Origin: Rhizobiaceae bacterium
GTDB lineage: Bacteria > Pseudomonadota > Alphaproteobacteria > Rhizobiales > Rhizobiaceae
Direction: 5' to 3'
NCBI GenBank assembly: GCA_029233925.1
Contig: JARGOX010000008.1
Coordinates: forward strand, 190,250 to 254,249
Length of the DNA: 64,000 bases
Under the pieces are notes generated by a model, which saw only the letters and a program-made list of their open reading frames with translations, was not told the DNA's origin and did not search any database. The translations under genes and the position numbers were made by a program. Below are positions 34,437-43,633 of the stretch, one piece after another (within the stretch, counting starts at the first letter, position 1; every line of letters starts with the position of its first letter).

Positions 34437-35148
34437 CCCATTCTTTCAGATCAGTCAATTGGAGAGCGGATATGGCGAAATTCAGGTTTTGTGGGGCATT
34501 GACCTGACCGTCAATGAAGGGGAAATTGTTTGTCTCATTGGCTCCAACGGCGCGGGAAAGACAACCCTTCTGCGCACCATATCCGGACTGATGTCGCCCA
34601 CAGCGGGCAGCATCAAGATTGAAGGTCGCGTGATTGCGGGTGCCGATGCCCGCCTGGCCCTGACCAGCGGTGTCGCGCATGTGCCCGAAGGCAGACGGCT
34701 ATTCCGCACGATGTCTGTCAAAGACAATCTTCTGATGGGGGCCTACATCCGAAAGGCGCCCGGGGATGTAGAAGACGATCTTGAGCGGGTCATGACCATG
34801 TTTCCAAGGCTTGCCGAACGCGCAAATCAGGATGCGTCAACGCTTTCGGGTGGCGAGCAGCAGATGTGTGCCATCGGCCGCGGCATCATGAGTCGGCCGA
34901 AGCTGCTGATGATTGATGAACTCTCGCTTGGTCTCGCCCCGCGGGCAGTCGAACTCCTGAGTGAAACGCTTATCGAGATCAACAAGAGTGGCATTGCGAT
35001 CCTGCTTGTTGAACAGGACGTCATGACGGCCCTCGACCTTGCCCATCGTGGTTATGTGATCGACCGTGGTCGCATCACCTTCGCCGCTTCTTCTGAAGAA
35101 CTGCGACAGGAACCCGCAGTACGTGAAGCCTATATCGGCGCAGCCTGA
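34429..35148 (+). CDS. livF: Branched-chain amino-acid-type ABC transporter ATPase LivF
   Basis: 239 residues. Walker A GSNGAGKTT, signature LSGGEQQMCAIGRGI, Walker B KLLMIDELSLGLAP, and the LivF-typical VPEGRRLFRTMSVKDNLLMG. The ATG at 34429 lies within the end of livG. It completes the importer. Confidence 0.93.
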   Translation: MSDPFFQISQLESGYGEIQVLWGIDLTVNEGEIVCLIGSNGAGKTTLLRTISGLMSPTAGSIKIEGRVIAGADARLALTSGVAHVPEGRRLFRTMSVKDNLLMGAYIRKAPGDVEDDLERVMTMFPRLAERANQDASTLSGGEQQMCAIGRGIMSRPKLLMIDELSLGLAPRAVELLSETLIEINKSGIAILLVEQDVMTALDLAHRGYVIDRGRITFAASSEELRQEPAVREAYIGAA

Positions 35149-35180
35149 CGAACGCGACAGACAGACAGAAAGATAAATCC

Positions 35181-36659
35181 ATGAATGCTTCAGCACAAGC
35201 TGGACTCCAGCAAGATGCCATACTCTCACCCTATGATGGGAGCATCGTCGGCCACATGCCCATATCCGGCGAGGCTGACATCGAGGCCGCTGTTGTTACC
35301 GCCCAAAAAGGCTTCGACATCATGCGCCGCCTGCCGCGGTTTGTCCGCGCCGATATTCTCGACCGAACTGCAAACCTGATCGAGAAACGCAGGGAAGAAT
35401 TCGCACGTCTGATCGCCTCGGAAGCGGGCAAACCGCTTTATGATGCACGTGGAGAAATTTCGCGTTCCCTTTTAAACCTTCGAGGCGCTTCGCGTGAAGC
35501 CCGCGCTTTTGGTGGTCAGGAGGTGCCGCTTGACATCGACAGTGCGGTTTTCGAATACCAAACGGCCAATGCCGACGGCACCGCGCTCGATATGAACGAT
35601 GCCGATCTGGAAACGCTGGGCTCTCTCGGTCGACGCGTTGGTATCGCTCGCCGGTTTCCAATTGGCCCTGTTCTCGCGATCACGCCGTTCAATTTTCCGC
35701 TGAACCTCGTTTTGCACAAGCTCGCCCCGGCCTTCGCCGTCGGCAATTCGGTTGTCTTGAAGCCAGCGCCGCAGACACCATTGACCAGCCGTCTTCTGGC
35801 CGAGGTAATGTATGAGGCCGGACTGCCGGAAGAAGCACTCACCGTTGTTCACTGCGATGTTCCGCTCGCGGAGAAACTTGTGCGGGATGATCGCATTGCC
35901 ATGGTGACCTTCACCGGCAGCGTGCCGATTGGTTGGCATATCAAATCGCTCAGTGGCAAGAAGAAGGTCTCTCTTGAACTGGGCGGAAACGGCGCTGTTG
36001 TCGTCTCGGATGATGCCGACATTGCATTCGCTGCCGCAAGGTGTGTGCGAGGCGGCGTCGTTTATGGCGGCCAATACTGCATTGGCGTCCAGCGCATTTT
36101 TGTCCATGAAAAGGTCTATGACGCTTTCGAAAAGGAACTTGTCAGCCGCGTCGAGGCCTGCAAGGTCGGCAATCCCATGGAGGAAGGTGTTGACGTTGGG
36201 CCGGTTATCGACGAACGCTCAGCGCATCGCATCGAGAGCTGGATCAATGAGGCCATTGCAGGAGGCGCGCGCGTCCTGACCGGCGGCACCCGCAATGGCG
36301 CAGTGGTTGCGCCGACAGTCTTGACGGATACCACGCCCGACATGAAGGTTGAAGCCGATGAAATCTTCGGTCCGGTTATCACCCTCACCAAGGTAAAAAG
36401 CGCAGACGAGGGTGTGCGTCGCGCAGCAGATTCCCGCTTCGGGCTGCAAGGCGGCTACTTCACCAATGACATGAAGGCCGCATTCCGGGCGCTGGAAGAT
36501 TGGGATGTCGGCGCACTGATGATCAACGATGTGCCGATTTACCGTATCGACACGATGCCTTTCGGCGGCTGGAAGGACTCCGGGCTTGGCCGTGAGGGCA
36601 CGCGCTATGCCATGGACAGCATGACAGACATCAAGCTGCTCGTGATCAATTATGGCTGA
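35181..36659 (+). CDS. Aldehyde dehydrogenase (semialdehyde/phosphoaldehyde type)
   Basis: 492 residues. Catalytic Glu in VSLELGGNGAVVV, Cys in GGQYCIGVQRIFV, and the cofactor-site segment ITPFNFPLNLVLHKLAPA. The GGVVYGGQYCIGVQ environment resembles the ALDH branch that includes lactaldehyde and phosphonoacetaldehyde dehydrogenases. Overlap of eight bases with the next gene shows a common transcript. With a CnbZ-like deaminase two genes downstream, oxidation of an aminomuconate semialdehyde-like compound is a possible role. Confidence 0.9.
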   Translation: MNASAQAGLQQDAILSPYDGSIVGHMPISGEADIEAAVVTAQKGFDIMRRLPRFVRADILDRTANLIEKRREEFARLIASEAGKPLYDARGEISRSLLNLRGASREARAFGGQEVPLDIDSAVFEYQTANADGTALDMNDADLETLGSLGRRVGIARRFPIGPVLAITPFNFPLNLVLHKLAPAFAVGNSVVLKPAPQTPLTSRLLAEVMYEAGLPEEALTVVHCDVPLAEKLVRDDRIAMVTFTGSVPIGWHIKSLSGKKKVSLELGGNGAVVVSDDADIAFAAARCVRGGVVYGGQYCIGVQRIFVHEKVYDAFEKELVSRVEACKVGNPMEEGVDVGPVIDERSAHRIESWINEAIAGGARVLTGGTRNGAVVAPTVLTDTTPDMKVEADEIFGPVITLTKVKSADEGVRRAADSRFGLQGGYFTNDMKAAFRALEDWDVGALMINDVPIYRIDTMPFGGWKDSGLGREGTRYAMDSMTDIKLLVINYG

Positions 36660-37467
36660 CGTCAAAACGGTGGCGGTGGCGGGGCTTGGCTCTATCGGCT
36701 TGCGCATCGCCGAAGCACTCGACAAAGGCATGGACGGACTGAAACTGGTTGCCGTGTCTGCCAGAGATATTACCCACGCAAAAGAGCGGCTGCGGGGGTT
36801 TCGCTCGATGCCGGAGGTACTGCCCATTTCCGCACTGCCGGATGCTGCCGACATCATTGTCGAGTGTCTGCCGCCATCTGCTTTTGATGCGCTTGCTGAT
36901 GCCGTCCTTGCCAAACCCGGTTCGATGCTCATCGTCGCCAGTGTCGGCAGGCTGTTGACGGCAGGTGATTTTCTGTCGAGGGCGAAAAAGGCGGGCATAC
37001 GCATCATTGTGCCATCGGGCGCAATTGCCGGCCTTGATGGCCTGTGGGCAGCCAAGGAAATCGGTCTTGATCGTGTGACGCTGAAAACGAGCAAACCACC
37101 CCTCTCTTTTGGCACGGAAATTCAGATCGCAGGCGCGACGTTCCCAACCAGAGATATTACCGAAGCGACTTTGATATTTTCAGGCAACGCACTGGATTGC
37201 GTTGTGGCCTTTCCCCAGAACATCAATGTTGCAGCAACTGTCGCACTGGCCGGTCTCGGCACGCAAGAAACGAAAGTAGAGATATGGGCGGATCCGCAAT
37301 TGTCCGTGAACACCCATGAACTGACGATCTATTCGCGCGGCGGCAAAGTCACGACCGTTTGCGAGAATATACCCGATGAAAACAACCCCAAAAGCAGTGC
37401 CATCACTGCCTATAGCATTATCGCAACACTCCGGCATCTGGACAGCGACGTGTCCATCTGTGCCTGA
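36652..37467 (+). CDS. Aspartate dehydrogenase-like protein (NadX/DUF108 family)
   Basis: 271 residues. N-terminal Rossmann fold (VAVAGLGSIGLRIAEAL), then the family segment IIVPSGAIAGLDGLWAAKEI and the C-terminal NPKSSAITAYSIIATLRHL, both diagnostic of L-aspartate dehydrogenases. These interconvert aspartate and iminoaspartate/oxaloacetate with NAD(P)H. In a catabolic operon it may deaminate an amino dicarboxylate instead of serving NAD synthesis. Confidence 0.88.
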   Translation: MADVKTVAVAGLGSIGLRIAEALDKGMDGLKLVAVSARDITHAKERLRGFRSMPEVLPISALPDAADIIVECLPPSAFDALADAVLAKPGSMLIVASVGRLLTAGDFLSRAKKAGIRIIVPSGAIAGLDGLWAAKEIGLDRVTLKTSKPPLSFGTEIQIAGATFPTRDITEATLIFSGNALDCVVAFPQNINVAATVALAGLGTQETKVEIWADPQLSVNTHELTIYSRGGKVTTVCENIPDENNPKSSAITAYSIIATLRHLDSDVSICA

Positions 37468-37498
37468 GAAAAACACTTCCGCATGAAAGGATTGAGCA

Positions 37499-38248
37499 AT
37501 GAAAACCAAACTTATGGAGACCGGCGGATATCGATACATACCAGGTGTCATGCAATATTCGGCAGGTGTTTGCGCGAATGAAGGATACCGGATTGTTCGC
37601 GCCAGGTTCGCAGATGTCGTGCCCCTCGAAGAGGGTTTCAAGCGTATTGCGGATCATCTGGAAAGTGTTGATCGCCCGCTTCAGGCGTTTTGTGCCTGTG
37701 AACTGCGTTCTCCCGGACAATTTTCCGAACAGGACTTCCGCTCATTCAATGAACTCTATGCCGGAACCTTGCGGCAATGGGACATCATGGAAGGCGACGA
37801 AAATCCAATTGCGCGTTCCAACGTATGCCCGGAAATCGACCCGCCCGCCGCGCCCGGTTTTCATTCCTTCCTTTATACCGTTCGCGATGAGGATGCTCCC
37901 AAAACCTTTGCAATCGCGGGTTCTGGCGAAGTGCCCGAAGGCGCTGCAAACTACCATGACCACATCATTCGTCCGGGCGAAACAAGCCCCGATGCCATAC
38001 GTGAAAAAGCAGCTTTCGTTCTTGACGAGATGGAAAGGCGCATGGCCTTTTTCGATGCCAATTGGGCGGAAACAACGGCAGCGCAGATCTATACAGTGCA
38101 TGAGATTCATCCGCTGATGACAAGCGAACTTGGGCCCCGCGGCGCACATCACAACGGGTTGATCTGGCATTTCAATCGACCACCCATTGCCGGGCTTGAT
38201 TACGAGATGGATTGCCGCCGCGTATTCGACGAGTTTGTTCTGGCCTGA
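37499..38248 (+). CDS. CnbZ-like 2-aminomuconate deaminase family protein
   Basis: 249 residues. The opening METGGYRYIPGVMQYSAGVC and the segments FCACELRSPGQFSEQDF, ARSNVCPEIDPP and PGFHSFLYTV match my memory of the 2-amino-5-chloromuconate deaminase CnbZ family, known from chloronitrobenzene-degrading Comamonas. The identification rests on pattern recall. It follows an aldehyde dehydrogenase, as the chloronitrobenzene route orders the steps semialdehyde oxidation then deamination, but no ring-cleaving dioxygenase lies beside it here. AAAGGA precedes the ATG. Confidence 0.65.
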   Translation: MKTKLMETGGYRYIPGVMQYSAGVCANEGYRIVRARFADVVPLEEGFKRIADHLESVDRPLQAFCACELRSPGQFSEQDFRSFNELYAGTLRQWDIMEGDENPIARSNVCPEIDPPAAPGFHSFLYTVRDEDAPKTFAIAGSGEVPEGAANYHDHIIRPGETSPDAIREKAAFVLDEMERRMAFFDANWAETTAAQIYTVHEIHPLMTSELGPRGAHHNGLIWHFNRPPIAGLDYEMDCRRVFDEFVLA

Positions 38249-38264
38249 CCTTGAGCTGGCGCCT

Positions 38265-38288
38265 AGAGCGATGCGAAAGCATCGCTCT
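38265..38288. terminator. Hairpin terminator after the CnbZ-like gene
   Basis: A perfect 10-bp stem AGAGCGATGC/GCATCGCTCT closed by a GAAA tetraloop, with TT following. It lies between the convergent CnbZ-like and DUF3095 genes and can end both transcripts. Confidence 0.7.
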
Positions 38289-38310
38289 TCACCGCCTTCC
38301 TGGCTCATCG

Positions 38311-39456
38311 TCATTTGCCCAAATGTTTGGCCGCTGTTGCATAACCGCCGCCTGCGCCGTCGACGAAATGCATGTGGCCGAGGTCCGTAACGGAGGGTGC
38401 GACACAGGTGATCAGCGCCTTGCTTTGGGTATGAAGACCATAACGAATGGTGCCTGAACCCGCTGCCAAATCCAGGGCTAGGCGCAAACGCGCGATGGTC
38501 TCGGGCGAGCAATCGACAGTCAGCATCAGACCGTCATTGAATTTGCGGAAATCCGTGTTTGCAGACAATTCCCGGCGGTATTCGTCCGGGATGAATGTGC
38601 CCAGGCGGATACCAAGTTTGAAAATGGTCCAGATCACCGCCGCCGTGCAGATAACCTTTGCCTTGCGCCACCAGGCAGGCATCGCGGAGGGGCGACTGAT
38701 GCGTGATTGCAAATCAAAAGCCGCAGTTGGCCATGATACGTCCGGCCCCGCCAGCGGCACCGGGTTGCTCGAAGCCGTCTCATCCAGCAAAGCGACGACT
38801 TGCGTTGTTGCATCGGCAAAGCTGGCATCCGTCGCCCCTGGCCCCCGTTTGACGATCAGCGAAACAATCTCGCCGTTCCTGGATTCGACCGGTCCCCACT
38901 GACATGACAGGCCCGAAAGATCCGGCTCCTGTGTTGCCGAAGATGCCGGTAGCGCAATCGCATTGCATTTCATCTGGGCTTCGGCCCATTGCAGGCCGCC
39001 GCCGGTGAACATGGCATAGCGCACATTGTCGGACGCTTGCCAGAAGGCAACACGCACATCGAAACCGGCGGCCCTGACATCCGCAACGCCGATCATCGCC
39101 ACGCGCAAAGTCAGCCCCAGTTCACGCTTCGCCCAGCAACGCACACCATCAAGTGCAGAGGCGGTGGCCGTTTTCTCGTCGGGAGGGATCGCAAAATGGG
39201 CGCCGTCGCCTCCAAAGGCAAACAGCTTCAAGGCGCCCTCAAGCGCATTGCTGACCGAACTGATCGTTCCCGCGCCTGCCAGATTGATAGCTTTGTAATT
39301 GCCACTTGCGATGGCCTCGGTTGAATCGGACACGTCTGAAAGCCCGAGGTACCAGCTGTCCGGCAAAGGCGCATAGAGCGACGCATCACCAACTTGCGCA
39401 AAATGCGTCAAAGTCGGTACGGTCTCTATCCATGCGTTGCTTGAATGCTGGTCCAT
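38311..39456 (-). CDS. DUF3095 family protein
   Basis: 381 residues. The N-terminal part has WYLGLSDVSDSTEAIASGNY and the FGGDGAHFAIP segment, patterns of DUF3095, a family related in fold to nucleotide cyclases (GGDG resembling the GGDEF/cyclase metal site). A hydrophobic stretch near the middle (VICTAAVIWTIFKLGI) may contact the membrane. Enzymatic activity is unproven. The ATG at 39456 has GAGGG upstream. A remnant of a paralogous 3' end is at 26857-26930. Confidence 0.8.
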   Translation of the reverse strand: MDQHSSNAWIETVPTLTHFAQVGDASLYAPLPDSWYLGLSDVSDSTEAIASGNYKAINLAGAGTISSVSNALEGALKLFAFGGDGAHFAIPPDEKTATASALDGVRCWAKRELGLTLRVAMIGVADVRAAGFDVRVAFWQASDNVRYAMFTGGGLQWAEAQMKCNAIALPASSATQEPDLSGLSCQWGPVESRNGEIVSLIVKRGPGATDASFADATTQVVALLDETASSNPVPLAGPDVSWPTAAFDLQSRISRPSAMPAWWRKAKVICTAAVIWTIFKLGIRLGTFIPDEYRRELSANTDFRKFNDGLMLTVDCSPETIARLRLALDLAAGSGTIRYGLHTQSKALITCVAPSVTDLGHMHFVDGAGGGYATAAKHLGK

Positions 39457-39695
39457 CGTTCCCTCAATATTGAGCATTTCGCGTCGGTGGCTTTCCATTG
39501 GAACAAACGCAATAGGCTTCGAAATGGTTCAAAGTGCAACGCATACCATGTATGCCCGATACATGCCCGGCCGGTGTCCACTGGCACCTAACTCGCGCGA
39601 ATGCAATTCGGGGCATCAGATTTACGCTGTGTCGAGCACTAGATTTCCATGCCATCCACAGCTCTTTCAAAAAATGCTTGCAATATTGAAAAGCC

Positions 39696-40022
39696 GTGGT
39701 TACCAATAAATCAACAAATACCACATTTCAAAATTTTGATGAATTGATGGAAAAGGTAGGCAAATTGCTATTTTGTAATGATTATTTACAAATGCAGGGT
39801 ATAGATCTCGTTGAATGTGACGAGAAATTACCACGAAAACCTACAAATCAACAAAAGCGCTGCGTGTCGTTCATTTTCGAAAAGAAGCCCCCAGAGATGA
39901 TGGGTGCGCGCAAGCAGAGGACGTTGCCGGAAGGTCTTCCCCAGCTAAAGGGGTTCCTTTGCGCAATTCATGCCCCTGACGAAATGATCGGGTTTTCCGT
40001 TGGGGTAGGACCTTTCAAATGA
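39696..40022 (+). CDS. Hypothetical protein (up to 108 residues)
   Basis: GTG-initiated frame in an AT-rich stretch; an ATG at 39747 would give 91 residues. Segments FQNFDELMEKVGKLLF and CAIHAPDEMIGFSVGVGPFK look protein-like, but I recognise no family and no ribosome-binding site is convincing. It is in the same direction as, and 65 bp before, the peptide-binding protein gene. Confidence 0.35.
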   Translation: MVTNKSTNTTFQNFDELMEKVGKLLFCNDYLQMQGIDLVECDEKLPRKPTNQQKRCVSFIFEKKPPEMMGARKQRTLPEGLPQLKGFLCAIHAPDEMIGFSVGVGPFK

Positions 40023-40087
40023 GATTGAGGTCGTAGGGCAGGCGTAATTTACTTGAGCAAACCAAACGCAGCATATGGAGAAATGAA

Positions 40088-41653
40088 ATGAAATTCGACA
40101 GACGTAATTTCTTGAAAGTATCGGCAATGGCCAGCGTGATTACCGGGGCACCGATGATCAACAGAACATTTTTCAGCAGTCCCGCGTTCGCGGCGACTGA
40201 CAAGGTGATCACTTTTCTGTCCGCCGAGAATTTGACCGGCAACTGGGATCCGACATCGCATACGACCCTGGGCCAGATCAATTTGGAGAGCTTCGTCTTC
40301 GGATACCTGACCCGTGCACCGATGACACCCGGCAATCCGGATGAAATTGTGTTCGAACTTGCTGAAAGCATGGAGCTGCTCGACGAGCATCGGCTTCAAT
40401 TCAAACTTCGCAAGGGTGTGAAATTCCACAACGGCGAGCCATTTACGGCAAACGATGTGAAAGCAACATTCGAATACGCCTCACAGCCGGATCGTCCCGC
40501 TGCCTGGTATCCAGGTCTATGTACTGTCGATGTTGTGGACGACCACACGGCTGTCGTGAATACTACGGAGCATGGATATCCGGCCAGCTTGTTCTGGTTC
40601 CTGTCTGCGTTCTTGCCGATCATGTCGGCGAAAGACCTGGCTGACCTGAAAACACTGGCATCGCGTCCCAACGGGACCGGCGCATTCAAATTCGTCAAAC
40701 AAGATGGGAACACCACCGTCCTGGAGGCCAATGCCGACTTCCTTGGTGGTGCGCCAAAAGTGCCTGGCCTCAACATGACCTTTGTTGGCGATGCAACCAC
40801 CCGGATGCTATCGCTTCTTTCAGGCGAAGCCGATATCATTGAGCGTCTTGAGGGTGAGCAAGTCGAGACGATAAAGGCTAAGCAAGGCTTTGCCATCAAT
40901 GAGGCGGTGTCCGTTGAGAACAAATATCTCTGGTTCCGCTGTTCAAAACCGCCATTCAACAACCCCACATTGCGCAAAGCGGTGGCCCATGCCATCGACC
41001 GCGATGTTATTCTGGATGTGCTTGGCGTTTCGGGCACCGCGTCGAACGCATGGGTGTCTCCGGTGAAATTCGGTTATGTCGACACGCCGAACTATCCAAA
41101 ATATGACCCTGCTGAGTGTCAGCGCCTTCTTGCTGAAGCTGGCTTCCCGGGTGGTCAGGGCCTGCCGAAATTGCAATATATAACTTCGGTGGGTTTCTAT
41201 CCAAAAACCAAGGAATATGGCGAAGTGATCACGGCCATGCTGCAGGAGCAGGGCTTCGATGTCGAGTTTTCTGCCATGGAAATTGCCGCGTGGGCTGACA
41301 ATCTCTACGATCGCCCGGGTGGTGGCCCAGGTGATATGATCGATTGCGGTTGGGCAACTGGCTCTCCGGAACCGGATCTGGTGCTGCGCACGCACTTCCA
41401 CTCGTCGTCTAAACGTATCTGCGGTATTGAGGATGCGGAACTTGATGCTGTTCTGGATAAAGAGCGCAATGCCACTGATCCGGAAGCCCGCAAGAAAATC
41501 ATTCAAGAAGAATTGATGCCTATGCTGGCGGAAAAAGTGCCGTCCCTCAGCTTGTTCACCTCGGTCTTTATCCACGCGATGCGGGAAGACCTGAAAGGCA
41601 TATACATCTATCCAAACGGTATGATGGACGCTTCCAAAGCGACAAACACCTAA
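40088..41653 (+). CDS. Peptide/opine-type ABC transporter, substrate-binding protein (SBP family 5)
   Basis: 521 residues. The N-terminus MKFDRRNFLKVSAMASVITG carries a twin-arginine signal (DRRNFLK), so it is exported folded. The mature part has the SBP_bac_5 marks LRKGVKFHNGEPFTANDVKA and LRKAVAHAIDRDVI. GGAGAAATG surrounds the ribosome-binding site. It would bind an oligopeptide, opine or similar solute for the permeases downstream. Confidence 0.92.
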   Translation: MKFDRRNFLKVSAMASVITGAPMINRTFFSSPAFAATDKVITFLSAENLTGNWDPTSHTTLGQINLESFVFGYLTRAPMTPGNPDEIVFELAESMELLDEHRLQFKLRKGVKFHNGEPFTANDVKATFEYASQPDRPAAWYPGLCTVDVVDDHTAVVNTTEHGYPASLFWFLSAFLPIMSAKDLADLKTLASRPNGTGAFKFVKQDGNTTVLEANADFLGGAPKVPGLNMTFVGDATTRMLSLLSGEADIIERLEGEQVETIKAKQGFAINEAVSVENKYLWFRCSKPPFNNPTLRKAVAHAIDRDVILDVLGVSGTASNAWVSPVKFGYVDTPNYPKYDPAECQRLLAEAGFPGGQGLPKLQYITSVGFYPKTKEYGEVITAMLQEQGFDVEFSAMEIAAWADNLYDRPGGGPGDMIDCGWATGSPEPDLVLRTHFHSSSKRICGIEDAELDAVLDKERNATDPEARKKIIQEELMPMLAEKVPSLSLFTSVFIHAMREDLKGIYIYPNGMMDASKATNT

Positions 41654-41669
41654 TTTTGGTGGAATAATG

Positions 41670-41698
41670 GGGCCGAGCGAACCCTGTTTGCTCGGCCC
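41670..41698 (+). terminator. Hairpin after the binding-protein gene
   Basis: GGGCCGAGC (41670-41678) pairs with GCTCGGCCC (41690-41698), followed by TTAT. It lies between the binding protein and the first permease, where it can act as a partial terminator and stabilise the upstream message. Confidence 0.7.
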
Positions 41699-41724
41699 TT
41701 ATCATACCAAAGAGAGTCAAGAAC

Positions 41725-42705
41725 TTGTATCTGCTCAGTTTTCTCACAAGACGGTTGTTTCAAGGCGCGGTGGTCCTGTTGATCGTTACTTTTGCGATCT
41801 TCACGCTGCTTCGTATCGTGCCCGGTGACCCGGCCCGACTGATCGTTGGCGGCATGGCACCGGATGAAGTGGTTGTTCAGAAAGCGGAAGAACTCGGACT
41901 CAACGATCCGATCCCAATTCAGTTTGTGAGATATTTGGGTGACCTTGTTCGTGGTGATCTGGGGAATTCTTTCTTTCGCCCAAAGAGTGGTGCTACCGTG
42001 GGGGCCGCTGCATTTGATGATCCGACGCGCGACGATCGTGCCGAAGTGTTGACCCTCATCCTCGAGACTATTCCTCTCACATTGCAACTCGCTGGTCTGG
42101 CAGTCGTTTTTGCTTTGATCATGTCTTTTCCGCTTGGTGTGGCCGCTGGGCTGAACCCAGGGAAATGGCAAGATAAGCTGGCATTTTTCACCGGATCGCT
42201 GTTTGTTTCCATTCCCAATTTTTGGCTCGGCATTGTGCTGGCTCAAGTGTTTTCCGTAAATCTCGGCATCTTGCCGTCGCTCGGGTACAAGGGATTTGAA
42301 TACACGATCCTGCCAGCGGTCGTTCTTGCGATCGGGATATCACCGTTCATCATACGAACATTGTCGGTTTCGATCGCCCAGGTCATGCAGGAAGAGTTTA
42401 TTACAGTAGCCCCGCTACGCGGTCTTAGGCGCTCTCGCATCGTTGGTGCTCATGCCATTCGTAATGCGTCTATTCCATTGCTGAATTTGTTCGGCATTCA
42501 ACTGGGGGCTCTTCTTGGTGTGCTGCTAGTTGTCGAATTGATCTTTGATTATCCGGGGCTTGGCCGTTTGACCATCAATGCAGTGCTGCAACGTGATTTC
42601 CCAATCATTCAGGGCGTCGCAGTCTTTATCAGCGCCATATTTGTTTTCATCAATATCGCTGTCGACCTCGCCGCCAGTTATATAGATCCACGGTTGGAGT
42701 ATTGA
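41725..42705 (+). CDS. Peptide-type ABC transporter permease (DppB-like)
   Basis: 326 residues beginning at a TTG: LYLLSFLTRRLFQGAVVLLI, the usual start of this family (the next in-frame Met would remove the first membrane segment). Conserved DPARLIVGG, then the EAA-type loop LPAVVLAIGISPFIIRTLSV and RGLRRSRIVGAHAIRNASIP. AGAGAG lies upstream. Six membrane segments. Confidence 0.9.
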   Translation: MYLLSFLTRRLFQGAVVLLIVTFAIFTLLRIVPGDPARLIVGGMAPDEVVVQKAEELGLNDPIPIQFVRYLGDLVRGDLGNSFFRPKSGATVGAAAFDDPTRDDRAEVLTLILETIPLTLQLAGLAVVFALIMSFPLGVAAGLNPGKWQDKLAFFTGSLFVSIPNFWLGIVLAQVFSVNLGILPSLGYKGFEYTILPAVVLAIGISPFIIRTLSVSIAQVMQEEFITVAPLRGLRRSRIVGAHAIRNASIPLLNLFGIQLGALLGVLLVVELIFDYPGLGRLTINAVLQRDFPIIQGVAVFISAIFVFINIAVDLAASYIDPRLEY

Positions 42706-42706
42706 G

Positions 42707-43633
42707 ATGTCAAAAACAGCCTCACCAATCGAGACAACCGAAGCTGGCATTGTGACCGAGGCACTCAGAACACCTGCGCAACGGATGCTGCGCCAGGCAT
42801 GGGCCAGTTCATCTTTCAGATTGGGGTTTGGGATTTTCTTGCTGCTGCTCTTTGGCGCACTCGTTTTTCCTGAGATTTCCTCCATAGACCCAACCAAAAT
42901 GAACATCAAAGGGCGCTTCATACCGCCTTTGTTTCTGGGCGATAACTGGTCTTGGGCGCACCCGCTGGGGACAGATCATCTGGGCCGCGATCTGCTTCTG
43001 CGTTGTCTGGTCGGACTGCGTTACTCCGTCTTGATCGGTATCGGCACTGTTACCTTGATGTTCACAGTCGGATGCGCGCTCGGCCTTGTTTCAGGTTTTA
43101 AGGGAAAGCTGACTGATACTATCATCATGCGTATCACGGACGCACAGCTTTCAATTCCGATGATCATTTTGGCGATCACAATTCTGGGCATTTCACGCCC
43201 GACGGCGCCTGCTATCATTCTGGTTTTGGGTCTCGCTGGCTGGCCGCTTTATGCGCGTGTCGCCCGAAGCGCGGCTCTTTCTGAAAAGAGCAAGGAATAT
43301 ATCAGGGGACAGCGTGTACTTGGTGCGTCGGACTTGCGGATCATCATCTTGTTTGTGGCGCCTGCCGTTTTGCCACCCATCGCATTCGTTGCGGTCTTGG
43401 ATGTGGCTGCGATCATGATCTTTGAATCCATTCTCGGCTTCATTGGGCTTGGCATTCAGCCGCCCACACCAACATTTGGCAATATCATCGCTGACGGGAG
43501 GAAGTATCTGATCAATTACTGGTGGATTGCGACCATGCCTGGCGTCTTCCTTCTGTTCACGCTGACCAGCCTCAATCTGATGGGGTCAGCTATGGAGAAT
43601 GCGCGTAACAAGGTACTGAGAGGCGGGGCATAA
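42707..43633 (+). CDS. Peptide-type ABC transporter permease (DppC-like)
   Basis: 308 residues with the DppC pattern: HPLGTDHLGRDLLLRCLVGL near residue 90, the loop RGQRVLGASDLRIIILFVAP and FESILGFIGLGIQPPTPTFG. It starts right after the DppB-like stop and its own stop overlaps the ATPase start (TAATG). Confidence 0.92.
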   Translation: MSKTASPIETTEAGIVTEALRTPAQRMLRQAWASSSFRLGFGIFLLLLFGALVFPEISSIDPTKMNIKGRFIPPLFLGDNWSWAHPLGTDHLGRDLLLRCLVGLRYSVLIGIGTVTLMFTVGCALGLVSGFKGKLTDTIIMRITDAQLSIPMIILAITILGISRPTAPAIILVLGLAGWPLYARVARSAALSEKSKEYIRGQRVLGASDLRIIILFVAPAVLPPIAFVAVLDVAAIMIFESILGFIGLGIQPPTPTFGNIIADGRKYLINYWWIATMPGVFLLFTLTSLNLMGSAMENARNKVLRGGA

